A stretch of DNA of 64,000 bases, taken from positions 620,001 to 684,000 of the forward strand of contig NZ_VCJO01000001.1 of NCBI RefSeq assembly GCF_009712475.1. The letters are read 5' to 3'. Of the stretch, positions 15,785-25,150 are shown one piece after another. The notes under the pieces are model-generated. The model worked only from the letters and a program-made list of their open reading frames with translations, was not told where the DNA came from and did not search any database. Numbering within the stretch: position 1 is the first letter of the stretch; each line of letters opens with the position of its first letter. This DNA comes from Micromonospora sp. CP22. GTDB lineage: Bacteria > Actinomycetota > Actinomycetes > Mycobacteriales > Micromonosporaceae. A program made the translations under genes and the position numbers.

Positions 15785-16440
15785 ACGGCGTACGCGTGAT
15801 GGTCGTCGACGACCACCCGATGTGGCGGGAAGGGGTGGCCCGCGACCTCGCCGAGGCCGGCCACGAGGTGGTGGCCAGTTGCGGGGAGGGTCGCCAGGCG
15901 GTCCGGGTGGTGGCCGCGGCCCGGCCCGACGTGGTGGTGCTCGACCTGCAACTGCCCGACATCTCCGGCGTGGAGGTGATCCAGGGGCTGCGGGCCGCGC
16001 ACCCCGGCGTGCGGGTGCTCATGCTCTCCGCCAGTGGCGAGCAGCAGGGCGTGCTCGACGCGGTGAAGGCCGGGGCCACCGGCTATCTGCTCAAGTCCGC
16101 CGGGTTGGCGGAGTTTCTGGAGGCGGTGCGGCGTACCGCGGCGGGCGACCCCGTCTTCACGCCCGGCCTGGCCGGGCTGGTCCTCGGCGAGTACCGCCGG
16201 CTGGCCGCCACCAACGACGCGCCGGGCGGTGCCGCAGCCGCCGCACCCCGGCTCACCGAACGGGAGACCGAGGTGCTGCGGCTGGTGGCCAAGGGGATGT
16301 CGTACAAGCAGATCGCCGAGCGGCTCGGGCTGTCGCACCGCACGGTGCAGAACCACGTGCAGAACACGCTCGGCAAGCTGCACCTGCACAACCGGGTCGA
16401 GCTGACCCGGTACGCGATCGAGCGCGGCCTGGACGGCTGA
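15781..16440 (+). CDS. NarL/LuxR-family response regulator, MacR type
   Basis: 219 aa. The receiver domain has the acidic pair at D10-D11, phospho-acceptor D55 (VVVLDLQLPD) and the lysine in GYLLKSAG. After an Ala-rich linker, a LuxR helix-turn-helix covers about 150-215 (LTERETEVLRLVAKGMSYKQ). It is coupled to the kinase by a 4-nt overlap and is therefore its partner. Its regulon cannot be told from the sequence. Confidence 0.93.
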   Translation: MNGVRVMVVDDHPMWREGVARDLAEAGHEVVASCGEGRQAVRVVAAARPDVVVLDLQLPDISGVEVIQGLRAAHPGVRVLMLSASGEQQGVLDAVKAGATGYLLKSAGLAEFLEAVRRTAAGDPVFTPGLAGLVLGEYRRLAATNDAPGGAAAAAPRLTERETEVLRLVAKGMSYKQIAERLGLSHRTVQNHVQNTLGKLHLHNRVELTRYAIERGLDG

Positions 16441-16466
16441 GCGGCGGTACGACAGGGACCCGCCGA

Positions 16467-17039
16467 TCAGACCGAGTGCGGCGGCCGGGTCTCGTGCACC
16501 GCCAACTCCTCGGCGCTGGCTCCACCACCGGCGGCACCCGCGTCGTACGCGATCGAGTCGGTCTCCTGGTCGGTGTGCGCCCCCTCGTCCGGCTCGACCA
16601 GCCGTCCCACGGTGGCGTCGGCGGTGGTGCCCAACTGGTCGTGGTCGTAGAGGGACACCGGGGACTTCGGGTCGGAGGTCGGACCGGGGTCGATCACGTC
16701 GGCGTCGAGCTGTGCCTGCGCCGCCTGTTCCCGGCTGTCCGCCTCGGCCGCGATGTCCGGATCCACCGGACCGGCCAGCGGATCGTCGACCGGCAGCTCG
16801 AACTGCTCCCGGCTCAGCTTGTAGTCCAACGACTCGCCGTCGAGCTGCTCCTCGGCGGTGGTGCCGAACTCGTCGACCGCGACCGGAGATCGGTCACCGG
16901 GCAGCTGGGCCGGTGCCGGGCCGTCGGCCTCCCGTCCGGTGAGCACGTCGTCCCCGGCCGTCGAGTCGTCGTCGGCGGTGTCGGGCAGGCCGTCGGCCTC
17001 GGGATCGGACACAGGGGTCGGGTACTCGTCGTCGCGCAT
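16467..17039 (-). CDS. DUF5709 acidic protein
   Basis: 190 aa, strongly acidic and probably disordered, with many Asp/Glu and the conserved-looking blocks SLDYKLSREQFELPVDDPLAG and TADATVGRLVEPDEGAHTD. It matches my memory of the actinobacterial DUF5709 family (function unknown). ATG 17039 has AGAGGT at proper spacing. No signal peptide or membrane segment. It converges with the response regulator. Confidence 0.75.
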   Translation of the reverse strand: MRDDEYPTPVSDPEADGLPDTADDDSTAGDDVLTGREADGPAPAQLPGDRSPVAVDEFGTTAEEQLDGESLDYKLSREQFELPVDDPLAGPVDPDIAAEADSREQAAQAQLDADVIDPGPTSDPKSPVSLYDHDQLGTTADATVGRLVEPDEGAHTDQETDSIAYDAGAAGGGASAEELAVHETRPPHSV

Positions 17040-17117
17040 GACTGACCTCTACCCGCTGCCCTCCCGCCGTAACCGGTCCCACGGGTGGATAACGGCCCGG
17101 ACGCCGACGGCCCTCGC

Positions 17118-18107
17118 TCAACGGTTCATCCGGCGGGCCAGCGCGGCGGCCGTGCCGACGGCGGTACCGGCGGCGGCCAGCCCGAACGCGGCGGAGATCC
17201 GCACCAGCTGGCGACGACGGCCGGGCCAGCCGCCCTCGACCGTCGCCCCGGCGTCGGGGCGGAAGAGGTTACCGGTGCTGTCGGGCGCCGGAGCGCCGAA
17301 CTGGGTGTATCGGCCGTACCACCCGAGAACCCGCTCGACCAGCGCCGGAGCGAGCCGCCACTGCATGCCGATCAGGCGGGCCGCGCCACCGGCGTACGCC
17401 TCGCGTCGGGGCCGCCGTAGCAACCGGACGATCGTCTCGGCGACCACCTCCGGCGGGTAGACCGGTGGCGGCGGAAGGACCTGCCGACCGCTGCGATTGG
17501 CGGCGTGCCGGAAGAACGGGGTGTCGATGGTGGCCGGGAGCACGGTGCAGATCGAGATCGATCCTCGGCCGGTGGCCCGCAACTCCTGGCGGATGGTGTC
17601 GGCCAGCCCCCGCACGCCGTGCTTGGCCGCGTTGTACGGGGACTGGTACGGCATCGCCACCTCGGCCAGGACCGAGGCGTTGTTGACCACGACCCCACCA
17701 CCGCCCGCGCTCAGGTGCGGCAGCGCGGCCCGGATCCCGTTCGCGGTGCCGAGCAGGTTGACCTCCAGCACCCGACGGAACTCCGCCGCCGGGATCTCGT
17801 CGAACAACCCGATGGTGCCGACCGAGGCGTTGTTGATCCACGCGTCGATCCGGCCGAACTCCGCCATCGCGGTCGCCGCGAGGCGTCGTACCGCGTCCGC
17901 GTCGGTGACGTCCGTGGGCACCACCAGGGTGCGACCGCCCAGCTCACGGCAGCGTCCGGCCACCTCGCGCAGGGCCGGCTCGGTGCGCGCGGCCAGCACC
18001 ACGGTGCTGCCCTGCCGGGCCAGGGCGTACGCGGTGGCGGCACCGATGCCGCTGGAGGCGCCGGTGATGACGACGGTGGCGTCGGCGAGGGTACGGACGA
18101 GGGGCAT
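17118..18107 (-). CDS. short-chain dehydrogenase with C-terminal membrane anchor
   Basis: 329 aa. Classical SDR motifs are TGASSGIG (NAD(P) binding), NNAS and the catalytic Tyr-x3-Lys in YNAAKHG. An extension of about 80 residues beyond the SDR core ends in a hydrophobic helix (AAFGLAAAGTAVGTAAALA) and RRMNR, suggesting membrane attachment. The substrate is unknown. ATG 18107 starts eight residues before the first beta strand. It is divergent from the glycosyltransferase across 137 bp. Confidence 0.85.
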   Translation of the reverse strand: MPLVRTLADATVVITGASSGIGAATAYALARQGSTVVLAARTEPALREVAGRCRELGGRTLVVPTDVTDADAVRRLAATAMAEFGRIDAWINNASVGTIGLFDEIPAAEFRRVLEVNLLGTANGIRAALPHLSAGGGGVVVNNASVLAEVAMPYQSPYNAAKHGVRGLADTIRQELRATGRGSISICTVLPATIDTPFFRHAANRSGRQVLPPPPVYPPEVVAETIVRLLRRPRREAYAGGAARLIGMQWRLAPALVERVLGWYGRYTQFGAPAPDSTGNLFRPDAGATVEGGWPGRRRQLVRISAAFGLAAAGTAVGTAAALARRMNR

Positions 18108-18244
18108 TGCGCACCCGTACCCCGTCATGTCCGGGTCATGCCGCCGGGCGGGCCCTCGGATCTGCGAGGTTTCGGCTCGTCGGAGGCCGGTTAATGGGAC
18201 GCTCTGACCGAAGACCACCGCCCACAACCGCATGGAGGTGACCC

Positions 18245-19447
18245 ATGCGCGTCGGCCTTGTCTGCGCCCACGCCGCTGCGCCGCCGTCCGGCGACGGAAC
18301 CGTCGTCGGCACCTACCAGCACATCGCACGGGTCGCGGCCGAACTGGCCGGGCGAGGTCACGACGTACGCGTCTACACCCGTCGGGACGATCCCGAGGTC
18401 ACCGAGACCGACATGGTGGACGGCTACCGGGTGGAACGCGCGCCGGTGGGCCCGGTGGCACCGATTCCCACGGCTGAGCTGGTGCCCTACGTGGCCGAGT
18501 TCGGTCAGTGGCTGGCCGACCGGTGGTCCGGCGACTGGACCCCCGAGGTGGTGCACGGCCACTACTGGATCGGGGGCCTGGCCGCCGCGCACGCCGTGCG
18601 GGAGACCGACATCCCAATGGTGCAGACGTTCCACTCGATCGGCATGGAACAGCTGCGCCACCTCGGTGCCAGCTACGACGGGCCGGGCACCCGCATCCCG
18701 CTGGAGCGGGCGCTGACCCGGGCGGTGGACATCGCCGTCGCCCAGTGCAACGACGAGGTCGACGAGTTGACCCGGATGGGCCTGCAACGCACCTCGGTCG
18801 CGATGGTGCCGACCGGTGTCGACACCGAGCGGTTCCACCCCGACGGCGAGGCCGCCCCACGAGAGCAACGTCCCCGGATCCTCTCCGTGGGCGGGCTCGG
18901 ACGCGGTCACGGCCAGGAGGACCTGATCCGCGCGATGCGCCTGGTCGGTGACGCGGAGCTGGTGATCGCCGGTGGACCACCGGCGGAGCAGCTGGCCAAC
19001 CACGCCGAGGCGCGTCGGCTGCGTGAGCTGGCCGACCGCGTCGGGGTCGGCGAGCAGGTGCAGTTGGTCGGTGCGGTGCCGCACGAGCAGATGCCCACCT
19101 GGTACCGCTCGGCCGACGTGGTGGCCTGCACGCCGCACTACTCCTCGGCGGGGCGGGTGTCGCTGGAGGCGATGGCCTGTGGTGTCCCGGTGGTGGGCTA
19201 CGCCATGGGTGGCATCGCCGACGCGGTGGTCGACGAGGTGACCGGCAAGCTGGTGCCGCCGGGCGACGTCCGCACCCTCGGGGTGACGCTGCGCCGGCTG
19301 CTCACCGACAACGCCGGCCGGTTCGCGTACGGGCACGCGGCGGTCGACCGGGTGCGGTGCAGCTACACCTGGGAGCGTACGGCCAGTGCGCTGGAGCGGC
19401 TCTACGAGCGGGTGGTGGGACGGCGCAAGCCGGTCGAGGCGGCCTGA
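18245..19447 (+). CDS. GT4-family glycosyltransferase
   Basis: 400 aa with a GT-B fold: N-terminal half MRVGLVCAHAAAPPSG...GTYQHIARVAAELAGRGHDV, C-terminal donor-binding half with ILSVGGLGRGHGQEDLI and the EX7E-type region SSAGRVSLEAMACGVPVVGY. It resembles sucrose-phosphate-synthase or MshA-like retaining transferases; the acceptor cannot be inferred. GGAGGTGACCC precedes ATG 18245. Its last 46 nt overlap the convergent transporter gene. Confidence 0.88.
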   Translation: MRVGLVCAHAAAPPSGDGTVVGTYQHIARVAAELAGRGHDVRVYTRRDDPEVTETDMVDGYRVERAPVGPVAPIPTAELVPYVAEFGQWLADRWSGDWTPEVVHGHYWIGGLAAAHAVRETDIPMVQTFHSIGMEQLRHLGASYDGPGTRIPLERALTRAVDIAVAQCNDEVDELTRMGLQRTSVAMVPTGVDTERFHPDGEAAPREQRPRILSVGGLGRGHGQEDLIRAMRLVGDAELVIAGGPPAEQLANHAEARRLRELADRVGVGEQVQLVGAVPHEQMPTWYRSADVVACTPHYSSAGRVSLEAMACGVPVVGYAMGGIADAVVDEVTGKLVPPGDVRTLGVTLRRLLTDNAGRFAYGHAAVDRVRCSYTWERTASALERLYERVVGRRKPVEAA

Positions 19448-20400
19448 GGCAGCGGATCGCCCACGCCGTTGGTCGCCCCCGCGATCTCGTAACCCGAGGC
19501 GGCGGGTTGCGGCACGAGCGGCGACGGGACACCGACCACCGCCCGGCTGGTCTCCCGGGCGACCGCGTGCTGGTGCTGCGGCTCGGCGTACCGGGTGAGC
19601 CCGACGACCGCCGCGAGGGTGACCAGGAAACCGACCCCCGCGAGCCACTCCCGGCCCGGCCAGATCTTGTCGTCGAGCAACAGCAGACCGACGATGGCGG
19701 CGGGCACCGCACCGGCGGCGTCCATGGCGGCCACCGCAGCCGTGGTGGAGCCGCGCTGCATCGCCAGCCCGAGCAGCAGCTGGCCCACCACGGAGTGGGC
19801 GATGAGCAGGTAGAGCAGCGGATTGCCGAGAAACGCGTCCCAACTCGACGCGGAGGCCAGCGGTCGGGCCGCCACCGCGGCGGCGGAGAAGGCCAGCCCG
19901 GCCAGGGAGCCGAGTGCCACCGAACCGGGCGCGCCGTGCAGCCGGACCGCGAAGAAACCCAGCACCGCGATCACCGCCAGGGCCACCAGCAGCGCGACCA
20001 TGCCACCGGTGCCGAGGGCCTTCGACGGCGCGGGCCGGGCGGCGAGCACCAGCGCGGTGATCCCGGCGAAGAGCAGCACCAGCAGCGCGACCTCGGCCAC
20101 CGGCAGCCGCCATTTGAGCAGGATCACGCCGAGCAGCGCGGTGACGCCCAGCCCGGCGGCCACGCTCGCCTGCACCAGGAACAGCGGTAGGTCCCGCCGG
20201 GACAGGAAGGCCAACACGAACCCGGCGACCTGGCAGGCCAGCCCGACCAGATAGGTGCGGTGCCCGGCCAGGCGCAGCAGCAGGCCGGGATCGAAGGTGT
20301 GATGCACCGTGGTGCGGGCGGCGGCCACCGACTGTAACAGGTTGGCGACGCCGTACGCGACGATCATCGCAGCCAGGAAACACCAACCCGAGGTAGCCAC
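19402..20400 (-). CDS. DMT-superfamily (EamA-like) transporter
   Basis: 332 aa with about nine or ten hydrophobic segments. The two-repeat EamA layout is suggested by the similar stretches ending in LVLLFAGITALVLAA and WLAGVGFLVTLAAVVGL. A hydrophilic tail of ~50 residues follows. The substrate is unknown. GTG 20400 is inferred from the first membrane helix; it lies 16 nt after hisN, so the two are co-transcribed. Its 3' end overlaps the glycosyltransferase by 46 bp in the convergent sense, which is unusual. Confidence 0.75.
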   Translation of the reverse strand: MATSGWCFLAAMIVAYGVANLLQSVAAARTTVHHTFDPGLLLRLAGHRTYLVGLACQVAGFVLAFLSRRDLPLFLVQASVAAGLGVTALLGVILLKWRLPVAEVALLVLLFAGITALVLAARPAPSKALGTGGMVALLVALAVIAVLGFFAVRLHGAPGSVALGSLAGLAFSAAAVAARPLASASSWDAFLGNPLLYLLIAHSVVGQLLLGLAMQRGSTTAAVAAMDAAGAVPAAIVGLLLLDDKIWPGREWLAGVGFLVTLAAVVGLTRYAEPQHQHAVARETSRAVVGVPSPLVPQPAASGYEIAGATNGVGDPLPQAASTGLRRPTTRS

Positions 20401-20416
20401 CTGGCGAGGATAGAGG

Positions 20417-21229
20417 TTACCGGGCGTCAATGCGCGGCGGGCTGCCGAGCCGATCGAGGAGGACCGAATGTAGCGCACCGTTGCTGGCCAGGGTGCTGTT
20501 GTCGCCGCCGGCCGGGGCCGGACGACCGGACATGTCCGTGATCGTGCCCCCCGCCTCGGTCACGATGGGTACCAGCGCGGCCACGTCCCAGAGTGACAAC
20601 TCAGGTTCGACCATGATGTCCAGCGCGCCCTCGGCCAACAGCATGTAACCGTAGAAGTCGCCGTAGGCCCGGCTACGCCAGGTGTCCCGCATCAGTTGCA
20701 GCACCGCGTCGAGCCGGCCGGCCTTCTCCCAGCCCTCCAGCGAGGAGTAGCAGAAGCTGGCGTCGGCCAACCGGGTCACCCCGGACACCCGGATCGGCGT
20801 GCCTCGGGAGGCGTCCGGGCCCGCGTACGCCCCGGTGCCCCGCGCCGCCCACCAGCGGCGGCCCAGAGCCGGCGCGGAGACCAGCCCGGCGACCGGCCGG
20901 CCGTCCTCCAGCAGGGCGATCAGGGTGGCCCAGATCGGCACGCCCCGGACGAAGTTCTTGGTGCCGTCGATCGGGTCCACCACCCACTGGCGGGTGCCGG
21001 CGGCGGGGGTCGCGCCGTACTCCTCGCCGAGCAACCCGTCGTCGGGTCGGTGCTCGGCGAGCAGGGCACGGATCTCGCGTTCCACGGCGGTGTCGGCGTC
21101 GGAGACCGGAGTCAGGTCGGGCTTCGACTCGACCCGCAGGTCCAGGGCGCGGAACCGGGCCGTCGACAGCGCGTCGGCGGCGTCGGCGAGCCGGTGGGCG
21201 AGGGTCAGGTCAGCGGAGTACCCGGTCAT
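20417..21229 (-). CDS. hisN: inositol-monophosphatase-family histidinol-phosphatase
   Basis: 270 aa. Lithium-sensitive phosphatase motifs are present: GEEYG, DPIDGTKNFVRG (metal site 1), and WDVAALVPIVTEAGG. In Streptomyces the equivalent gene beside rsgA/aroA encodes the HisN-type histidinol-phosphatase of histidine synthesis; the same position here supports that over a plain inositol phosphatase, but the family is promiscuous. ATG 21229 begins just before the first helix. It is followed at 16 nt by the DMT transporter. Confidence 0.82.
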   Translation of the reverse strand: MTGYSADLTLAHRLADAADALSTARFRALDLRVESKPDLTPVSDADTAVEREIRALLAEHRPDDGLLGEEYGATPAAGTRQWVVDPIDGTKNFVRGVPIWATLIALLEDGRPVAGLVSAPALGRRWWAARGTGAYAGPDASRGTPIRVSGVTRLADASFCYSSLEGWEKAGRLDAVLQLMRDTWRSRAYGDFYGYMLLAEGALDIMVEPELSLWDVAALVPIVTEAGGTITDMSGRPAPAGGDNSTLASNGALHSVLLDRLGSPPRIDAR

Positions 21230-21305
21230 GCCGGAAACGGTAGCGGCGGCGGGACCGCGACCGCGCCGGGGTCCGGTGCCGTCCGGATCGCCGGACCGTG
21301 GCGGG

Positions 21306-22379
21306 TCACTCCGGACGTCCGCGCGGGTCGGGCTCGGTCCGTGGGTCGGGCTCCCCGGCACGGGAGGCCAGCAGTCGACGGTACGAGGCCAGCCGGCGAG
21401 GGTCGGCCCGTCCCGCCGCCACCCAGGCGTCGAGGGCACAGTCGGCCTCGTCGGCGGTGTGCGGGCAGTTCGCCGGGCAGTCGGCGGTCGCCTCGACCAG
21501 GTCCGGGAAGCCGTGCAGCAGGCTCTCGGCCGAGACGTGGGCCAGCCCGAAGCTGCGTACCCCGGGGGTGTCCACGATCCAGCCCGGGTCCTGCCGGGCG
21601 TCGGGTGGCGCGGGCAGCCGCAACGCCACCGCGCTGGTCGAGGTGTGTCGCCCCCGGCCGATCGCGCTGACCGTGCCGACGGCCCGTTCGGCCTCCGGCA
21701 CCAGGCGGTTGACGAGTGTCGACTTGCCTACCCCGGAATGCCCGACCAGCACCGAGATCCGGCCGGTGAGCAGGCTGCGGAGCGCGTCCAGCGGGGAGTC
21801 CGGCCGGATGAGCAGGTACGGCAGTTCCAACTCGGTGTAGTAGTCGAGCACCGCCTCGGGCCCGGCCAGATCGGCCTTGGTCAGGCAGAGCAGCGGCTCG
21901 ATGCCCGCGTCGTACGCGGCGACCAGGCAGCGGTCGATGAACCCGGTACGCGGCGGCGGGTCGGCCAGCGCGCTGACGATCACCAGTTGGTCGGCGTTGG
22001 CGACCACCACCCGCTCCAGCCGCCCTTCGGCGGTGGAGGCGTCGTCCTCGGCGGTACGCCGCAGCACCGACCGGCGTGGCTCGATCCGGACGATGCGGGC
22101 CAGCGCCCCGGACGCCCCAGAGGTGTCGCCGACCAGCCCCACCCGGTCACCGACCACCACCGACTTGCGGCCCAGTTCGCGGGCGCGCATCGCGGTGACG
22201 GTGGGGTCGTCCGGCTCGGCTCCGGGCAGCACGCAGGTGTACCGCCCGCGGTCCACCGCGATGACGAAACCGTCCTTGGCGTCGGCGTGCCGTGGTCTGG
22301 TCCGGGTACGCGGACGGGAGGATTTACCGGGTCGGACCCGGACGTCGTCCTCGTCGTACTCGCGCCGCCTGATCGCCAG
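21306..22379 (-). CDS. rsgA: ribosome small-subunit-dependent GTPase A, probable CTG start
   Basis: 357 aa from the proposed CTG start. RsgA is a circularly permuted GTPase that matures the 30S subunit. The order G4 (LTKADL), G1 (GHSGVGKSTLV), G3 (DTPGVRSF), then a zinc-binding tail CPANCPHTADEADC is as expected. The first ATG/GTG/TTG codon after the aroA stop is GTG 22256, but in-frame sequence upstream encodes the usual family N-terminus (REYDEDDVRVRPGKSSRPRT). The frame opens only at the aroA stop (22400-22398), leaving CTG 22379 as the best start, with AAGAAGGGG 5 nt upstream. It is in an operon behind aroA. Confidence 0.88.
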   Translation of the reverse strand: MAIRRREYDEDDVRVRPGKSSRPRTRTRPRHADAKDGFVIAVDRGRYTCVLPGAEPDDPTVTAMRARELGRKSVVVGDRVGLVGDTSGASGALARIVRIEPRRSVLRRTAEDDASTAEGRLERVVVANADQLVIVSALADPPPRTGFIDRCLVAAYDAGIEPLLCLTKADLAGPEAVLDYYTELELPYLLIRPDSPLDALRSLLTGRISVLVGHSGVGKSTLVNRLVPEAERAVGTVSAIGRGRHTSTSAVALRLPAPPDARQDPGWIVDTPGVRSFGLAHVSAESLLHGFPDLVEATADCPANCPHTADEADCALDAWVAAGRADPRRLASYRRLLASRAGEPDPRTEPDPRGRPE

Positions 22380-22397
22380 GTCCGCCCCTTCTTCCGC

Positions 22398-23696
22398 TCA
22401 GCTCTTACCGGTCACCAGTGCCGACCATAGTGCCGGGAACTCGGGCATGGTCTTCGAGGTGCACGACACGTCGTTCAACTCGATGCCCGGCACCACCAGC
22501 CCGGCCACCGCCGCCGCGTGCGCCATCCGGTGGTCGTGGTAGGTGCGGAACTGGCCACCGTGCAACGGGCGGGGCCGGATCTGAAGGCCGTCGGCCAACT
22601 CGGTGATGTCCGCACCGAGGCCGCTGAACTCCTGGACCAGGGCGGCCAGCCGGTTGGTCTCGTGGCCCCGGATGTGGCTGATCCCGGTGAACACCGACGG
22701 CGAGTCGGCGAGCATGGCCAGCGCGGTCAGTGCCGGGGTCAGCTCGCTGACGTCGGACAGGTCGGCGTGCAGGCCCTTCACCTGACCGGTGCCGCGCACC
22801 GTCAACCCCTCGGTGGTGAGGGTGACCGTCGCCCCCATCTGCTGCAACAGCGAGCGCAGTCGCTCCACCGGCTGGGCGCTGCCCCCCGCCGGCCAGCCAC
22901 GCAGGGTCACCTCGCCGCCGGTGACCAGTGCAGCGGCGAAGAACGGCACCGCGCCGGAGAGATCCGGCTCGATCTCCCAGCCGCGCCCGGTCAGCGGCCC
23001 CGGCTCGACCGACCAGACATCGGGGGTGCTGTCGTCGACCGCGGCACCGGCGGCGCGCAGCATCTGCACGGTCATCCGCAGGTGCGGCGCGGAGGGCACC
23101 GGCGGGCCGACGTGCCGGACCACCAGCCCTCGGTCGAACCGGGGGGCGGCGAGCAACAGGCCGGAGACCAGTTGGCTGGAGGCCGAGGCGTCGATGACGA
23201 CCTCGCCGCCGGCCACCCGGCCGGTGCCCATGACCGCCAGCGGCAGGCTGTCGCCGGAGGCGGGGGTGTCGACGCGTACGCCGAGGGAGCGCAGCGCCTC
23301 GATCAGCGGGCCGAGCGGGCGGCTGCGGGCGGACGGGTCACCGTCGAGGGTGACCTGCCCGTTGGCCAGCCCCGCCACCGGGGGAACGAAGCGCATGATC
23401 GTGCCGGCCTGCCCCACGTCGACCTGGGCCGGGCCGAACAACCGGTGCGGCCGGACCAGCCAGCGGTCGTCGTCGGCGATCGAGACGTGCGCCCCCATCG
23501 CGCGCAGCGCGGCGGCCATCAGCTCGGTGTCCCGGGCGCGCAGTGGCCGGGACAGTGTCGAGGGCCCGGCGGCGAGCGCGCTGAGCACCAGGGCGCGGTT
23601 GGTCATCGACTTGGAACCGGGTAGGCGCAACGACGCGGACACCGGGTCGCTGGCCGTCGGTGCGGTCCACGGCTGCGGCGGCCGGGTCGCGGTCAC
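22398..23696 (-). CDS. aroA: 3-phosphoshikimate 1-carboxyvinyltransferase (EPSP synthase)
   Basis: 432 aa. It joins PEP and shikimate-3-phosphate in the chorismate pathway. Signature segments are LPGSKSMTNRALVLSALA at the N-terminus, LRARDTELMAAALRAMG, GQAGTIMRF (here with an Ile in the usual GNAGTAxR region), and the C-terminal DHRMAHAAAVAGL. GTG 23696 has GGAGGTG 8 nt upstream; a longer start at 23750 lacks one. It heads the aroA-rsgA unit and is divergent from the SRAP gene. Confidence 0.95.
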   Translation of the reverse strand: MTATRPPQPWTAPTASDPVSASLRLPGSKSMTNRALVLSALAAGPSTLSRPLRARDTELMAAALRAMGAHVSIADDDRWLVRPHRLFGPAQVDVGQAGTIMRFVPPVAGLANGQVTLDGDPSARSRPLGPLIEALRSLGVRVDTPASGDSLPLAVMGTGRVAGGEVVIDASASSQLVSGLLLAAPRFDRGLVVRHVGPPVPSAPHLRMTVQMLRAAGAAVDDSTPDVWSVEPGPLTGRGWEIEPDLSGAVPFFAAALVTGGEVTLRGWPAGGSAQPVERLRSLLQQMGATVTLTTEGLTVRGTGQVKGLHADLSDVSELTPALTALAMLADSPSVFTGISHIRGHETNRLAALVQEFSGLGADITELADGLQIRPRPLHGGQFRTYHDHRMAHAAAVAGLVVPGIELNDVSCTSKTMPEFPALWSALVTGKS

Positions 23697-23809
23697 ATTA
23701 CCCACACCTCCATTCTGCCGTGCGGTGACGCCGCCGGCTGCTACGGTCACCGACCGCTCCCGGGGAACGGGACGGCGGTCGGGCGGCGGGGCGCGCTAGC
23801 GTGAGCGGC

Positions 23810-24520
23810 ATGTGCGGGAGGTACGCCACGAGTCGGAGCGCCGGTGACCTGAGCAGCCTGTTCGAGGCCGTCGACGAGACCGGCGACGGGTTGGTCCCGG
23901 ATCACAACGTGGCGCCGACCGATCCGGTGCCGCTGGTCCGGGTCAGTGCCGACGGGCACCGGGCGCTCTCGCGGGGCCGCTGGGGTCTGGTGCCGCCGTG
24001 GTCCCGGTCGCCCTCGGGCGCGGCCCGCATGATCAACGCCCGGGTCGAGACGGTCGCCACCAGCCGGGCCTACGCACCGTCCTTCGCCCGCCGACGGTGC
24101 CTGGTGCCGGCCGACGGGTGGTACGAGTGGGTGCGGTTGACCGGTGGCGCGAAGCAGCCGTACTACATGACCCCGCAGGACGGCTCGGTGCTCGCCTTCG
24201 CCGGCATCTGGTCGCTCTGGGGCGGCCCGGACGACCCGCTGCTGACGTTCAGCGTGTTGACCACCCCGGCTCTCGGCGAACTGGCCGAGGTGCATGACCG
24301 GATGCCGTTGCTGCTGCCGCCCGAGCGCTGGGCGAGTTGGCTGGACGAGACCGACGACCCGCAGCGGCTGCTGGTGCCGCCGCCGATGGACTGGTTGGCC
24401 CGGTTGGAGGTGCGGCCGGTCGGGAAGGCCGTCGGTGACGTACGCAACGACGGCCCGGAGTTGACCGCCCGGGTGCCACTGACCCCTCCCGCCGGGCCGT
24501 CGGCGTCGACTCTGTTCTGA
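23810..24520 (+). CDS. SRAP-family (YedK/HMCES) abasic-site-processing protein
   Basis: 236 aa. The SRAP fold requires an exposed catalytic Cys2, seen as MCGRYATS; this fixes ATG 23810 rather than GTG 23801. Other motifs are the WGLVPPWS strand, INARVETV, the CLVPADGWYEW block and the catalytic His in EVHDRMPLLL. These proteins form covalent crosslinks with abasic sites in single-stranded DNA. TAGCGT (23797-23802) lies 7 nt before the ATG, indicating a leaderless message. It corresponds to Rv3226c beside aroA in M. tuberculosis. Confidence 0.93.
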   Translation: MCGRYATSRSAGDLSSLFEAVDETGDGLVPDHNVAPTDPVPLVRVSADGHRALSRGRWGLVPPWSRSPSGAARMINARVETVATSRAYAPSFARRRCLVPADGWYEWVRLTGGAKQPYYMTPQDGSVLAFAGIWSLWGGPDDPLLTFSVLTTPALGELAEVHDRMPLLLPPERWASWLDETDDPQRLLVPPPMDWLARLEVRPVGKAVGDVRNDGPELTARVPLTPPAGPSASTLF

Positions 24521-24717
24521 ACACTCTCCGGCGCATTGTCGGGAGTGATTTGCTGTGATTGCGGATGAAAGGTGACCCCAACGTTCTGCCAAGTTCCCGG
24601 CAGAGTCTTGTCCCCGTGCGCGCAAGTGCGATAGAACACAGCGCCGGTGGTGGGTGTCGTTCACGTTGGGTGAACGATATCCATCGATCTTGCTGGTCCC
24701 ACGGGGGAGGTGGGTGG

Positions 24718-25110
24718 ATGACACGGGCGCGTATGCCCCGTCCGCACGAGGTGGCCGCAGCGCGACGTGATCCGCGACTGTTGCGGGCGTTGCGTGAGCG
24801 GCGACAGGACGAAGCCTGGCGCACCAGAGGCACTTGTCAGAGCGTCGACCCGGAAACGTTCTTTCCGGCGCCGAACGAGCCGGCCGACGTGGCGGTGGCC
24901 CTGTGCCGCAGCTGTGACGTGCAGGGCTCCTGCCTGGCCTGGGCATTGGAGGTCGGCGACTGCCATGGCGTATGGGGTGGCACCACCCCGCGCGAGCGAC
25001 GGGCGATGCTGGTGGCCTGGCGCAGCGAGGTGCAACCCGACCCCGATGCCGCCGGTGAACCGGGGCCACCGGTGCGTGACCGGCTGCTCACCCTGGTGCC
25101 GTTGAGCTGA
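24718..25110 (+). CDS. WhiB-family iron-sulfur regulator (subfamily uncertain)
   Basis: 130 aa. Cluster cysteines are C40, C63, C66 and C72, with GVWGG at 84-88 and a basic TPRERRAML helix after it. Compared with WhiB1/WhiB2 it has an extra ~30-residue N-terminal basic segment and a ~30-residue C-terminal tail with no AT-hook, so it is neither WhiB7 nor the short WhiB1 type. ATG 24718 has GGGAGG 7 nt upstream. The 197-bp gap before it is moderately AT-rich and must hold its promoter. Confidence 0.85.
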   Translation: MTRARMPRPHEVAAARRDPRLLRALRERRQDEAWRTRGTCQSVDPETFFPAPNEPADVAVALCRSCDVQGSCLAWALEVGDCHGVWGGTTPRERRAMLVAWRSEVQPDPDAAGEPGPPVRDRLLTLVPLS

Positions 25111-25150
25111 CCGGCCCGGCACCACCCGGTTCGACGGGTTCAATGGGTCG

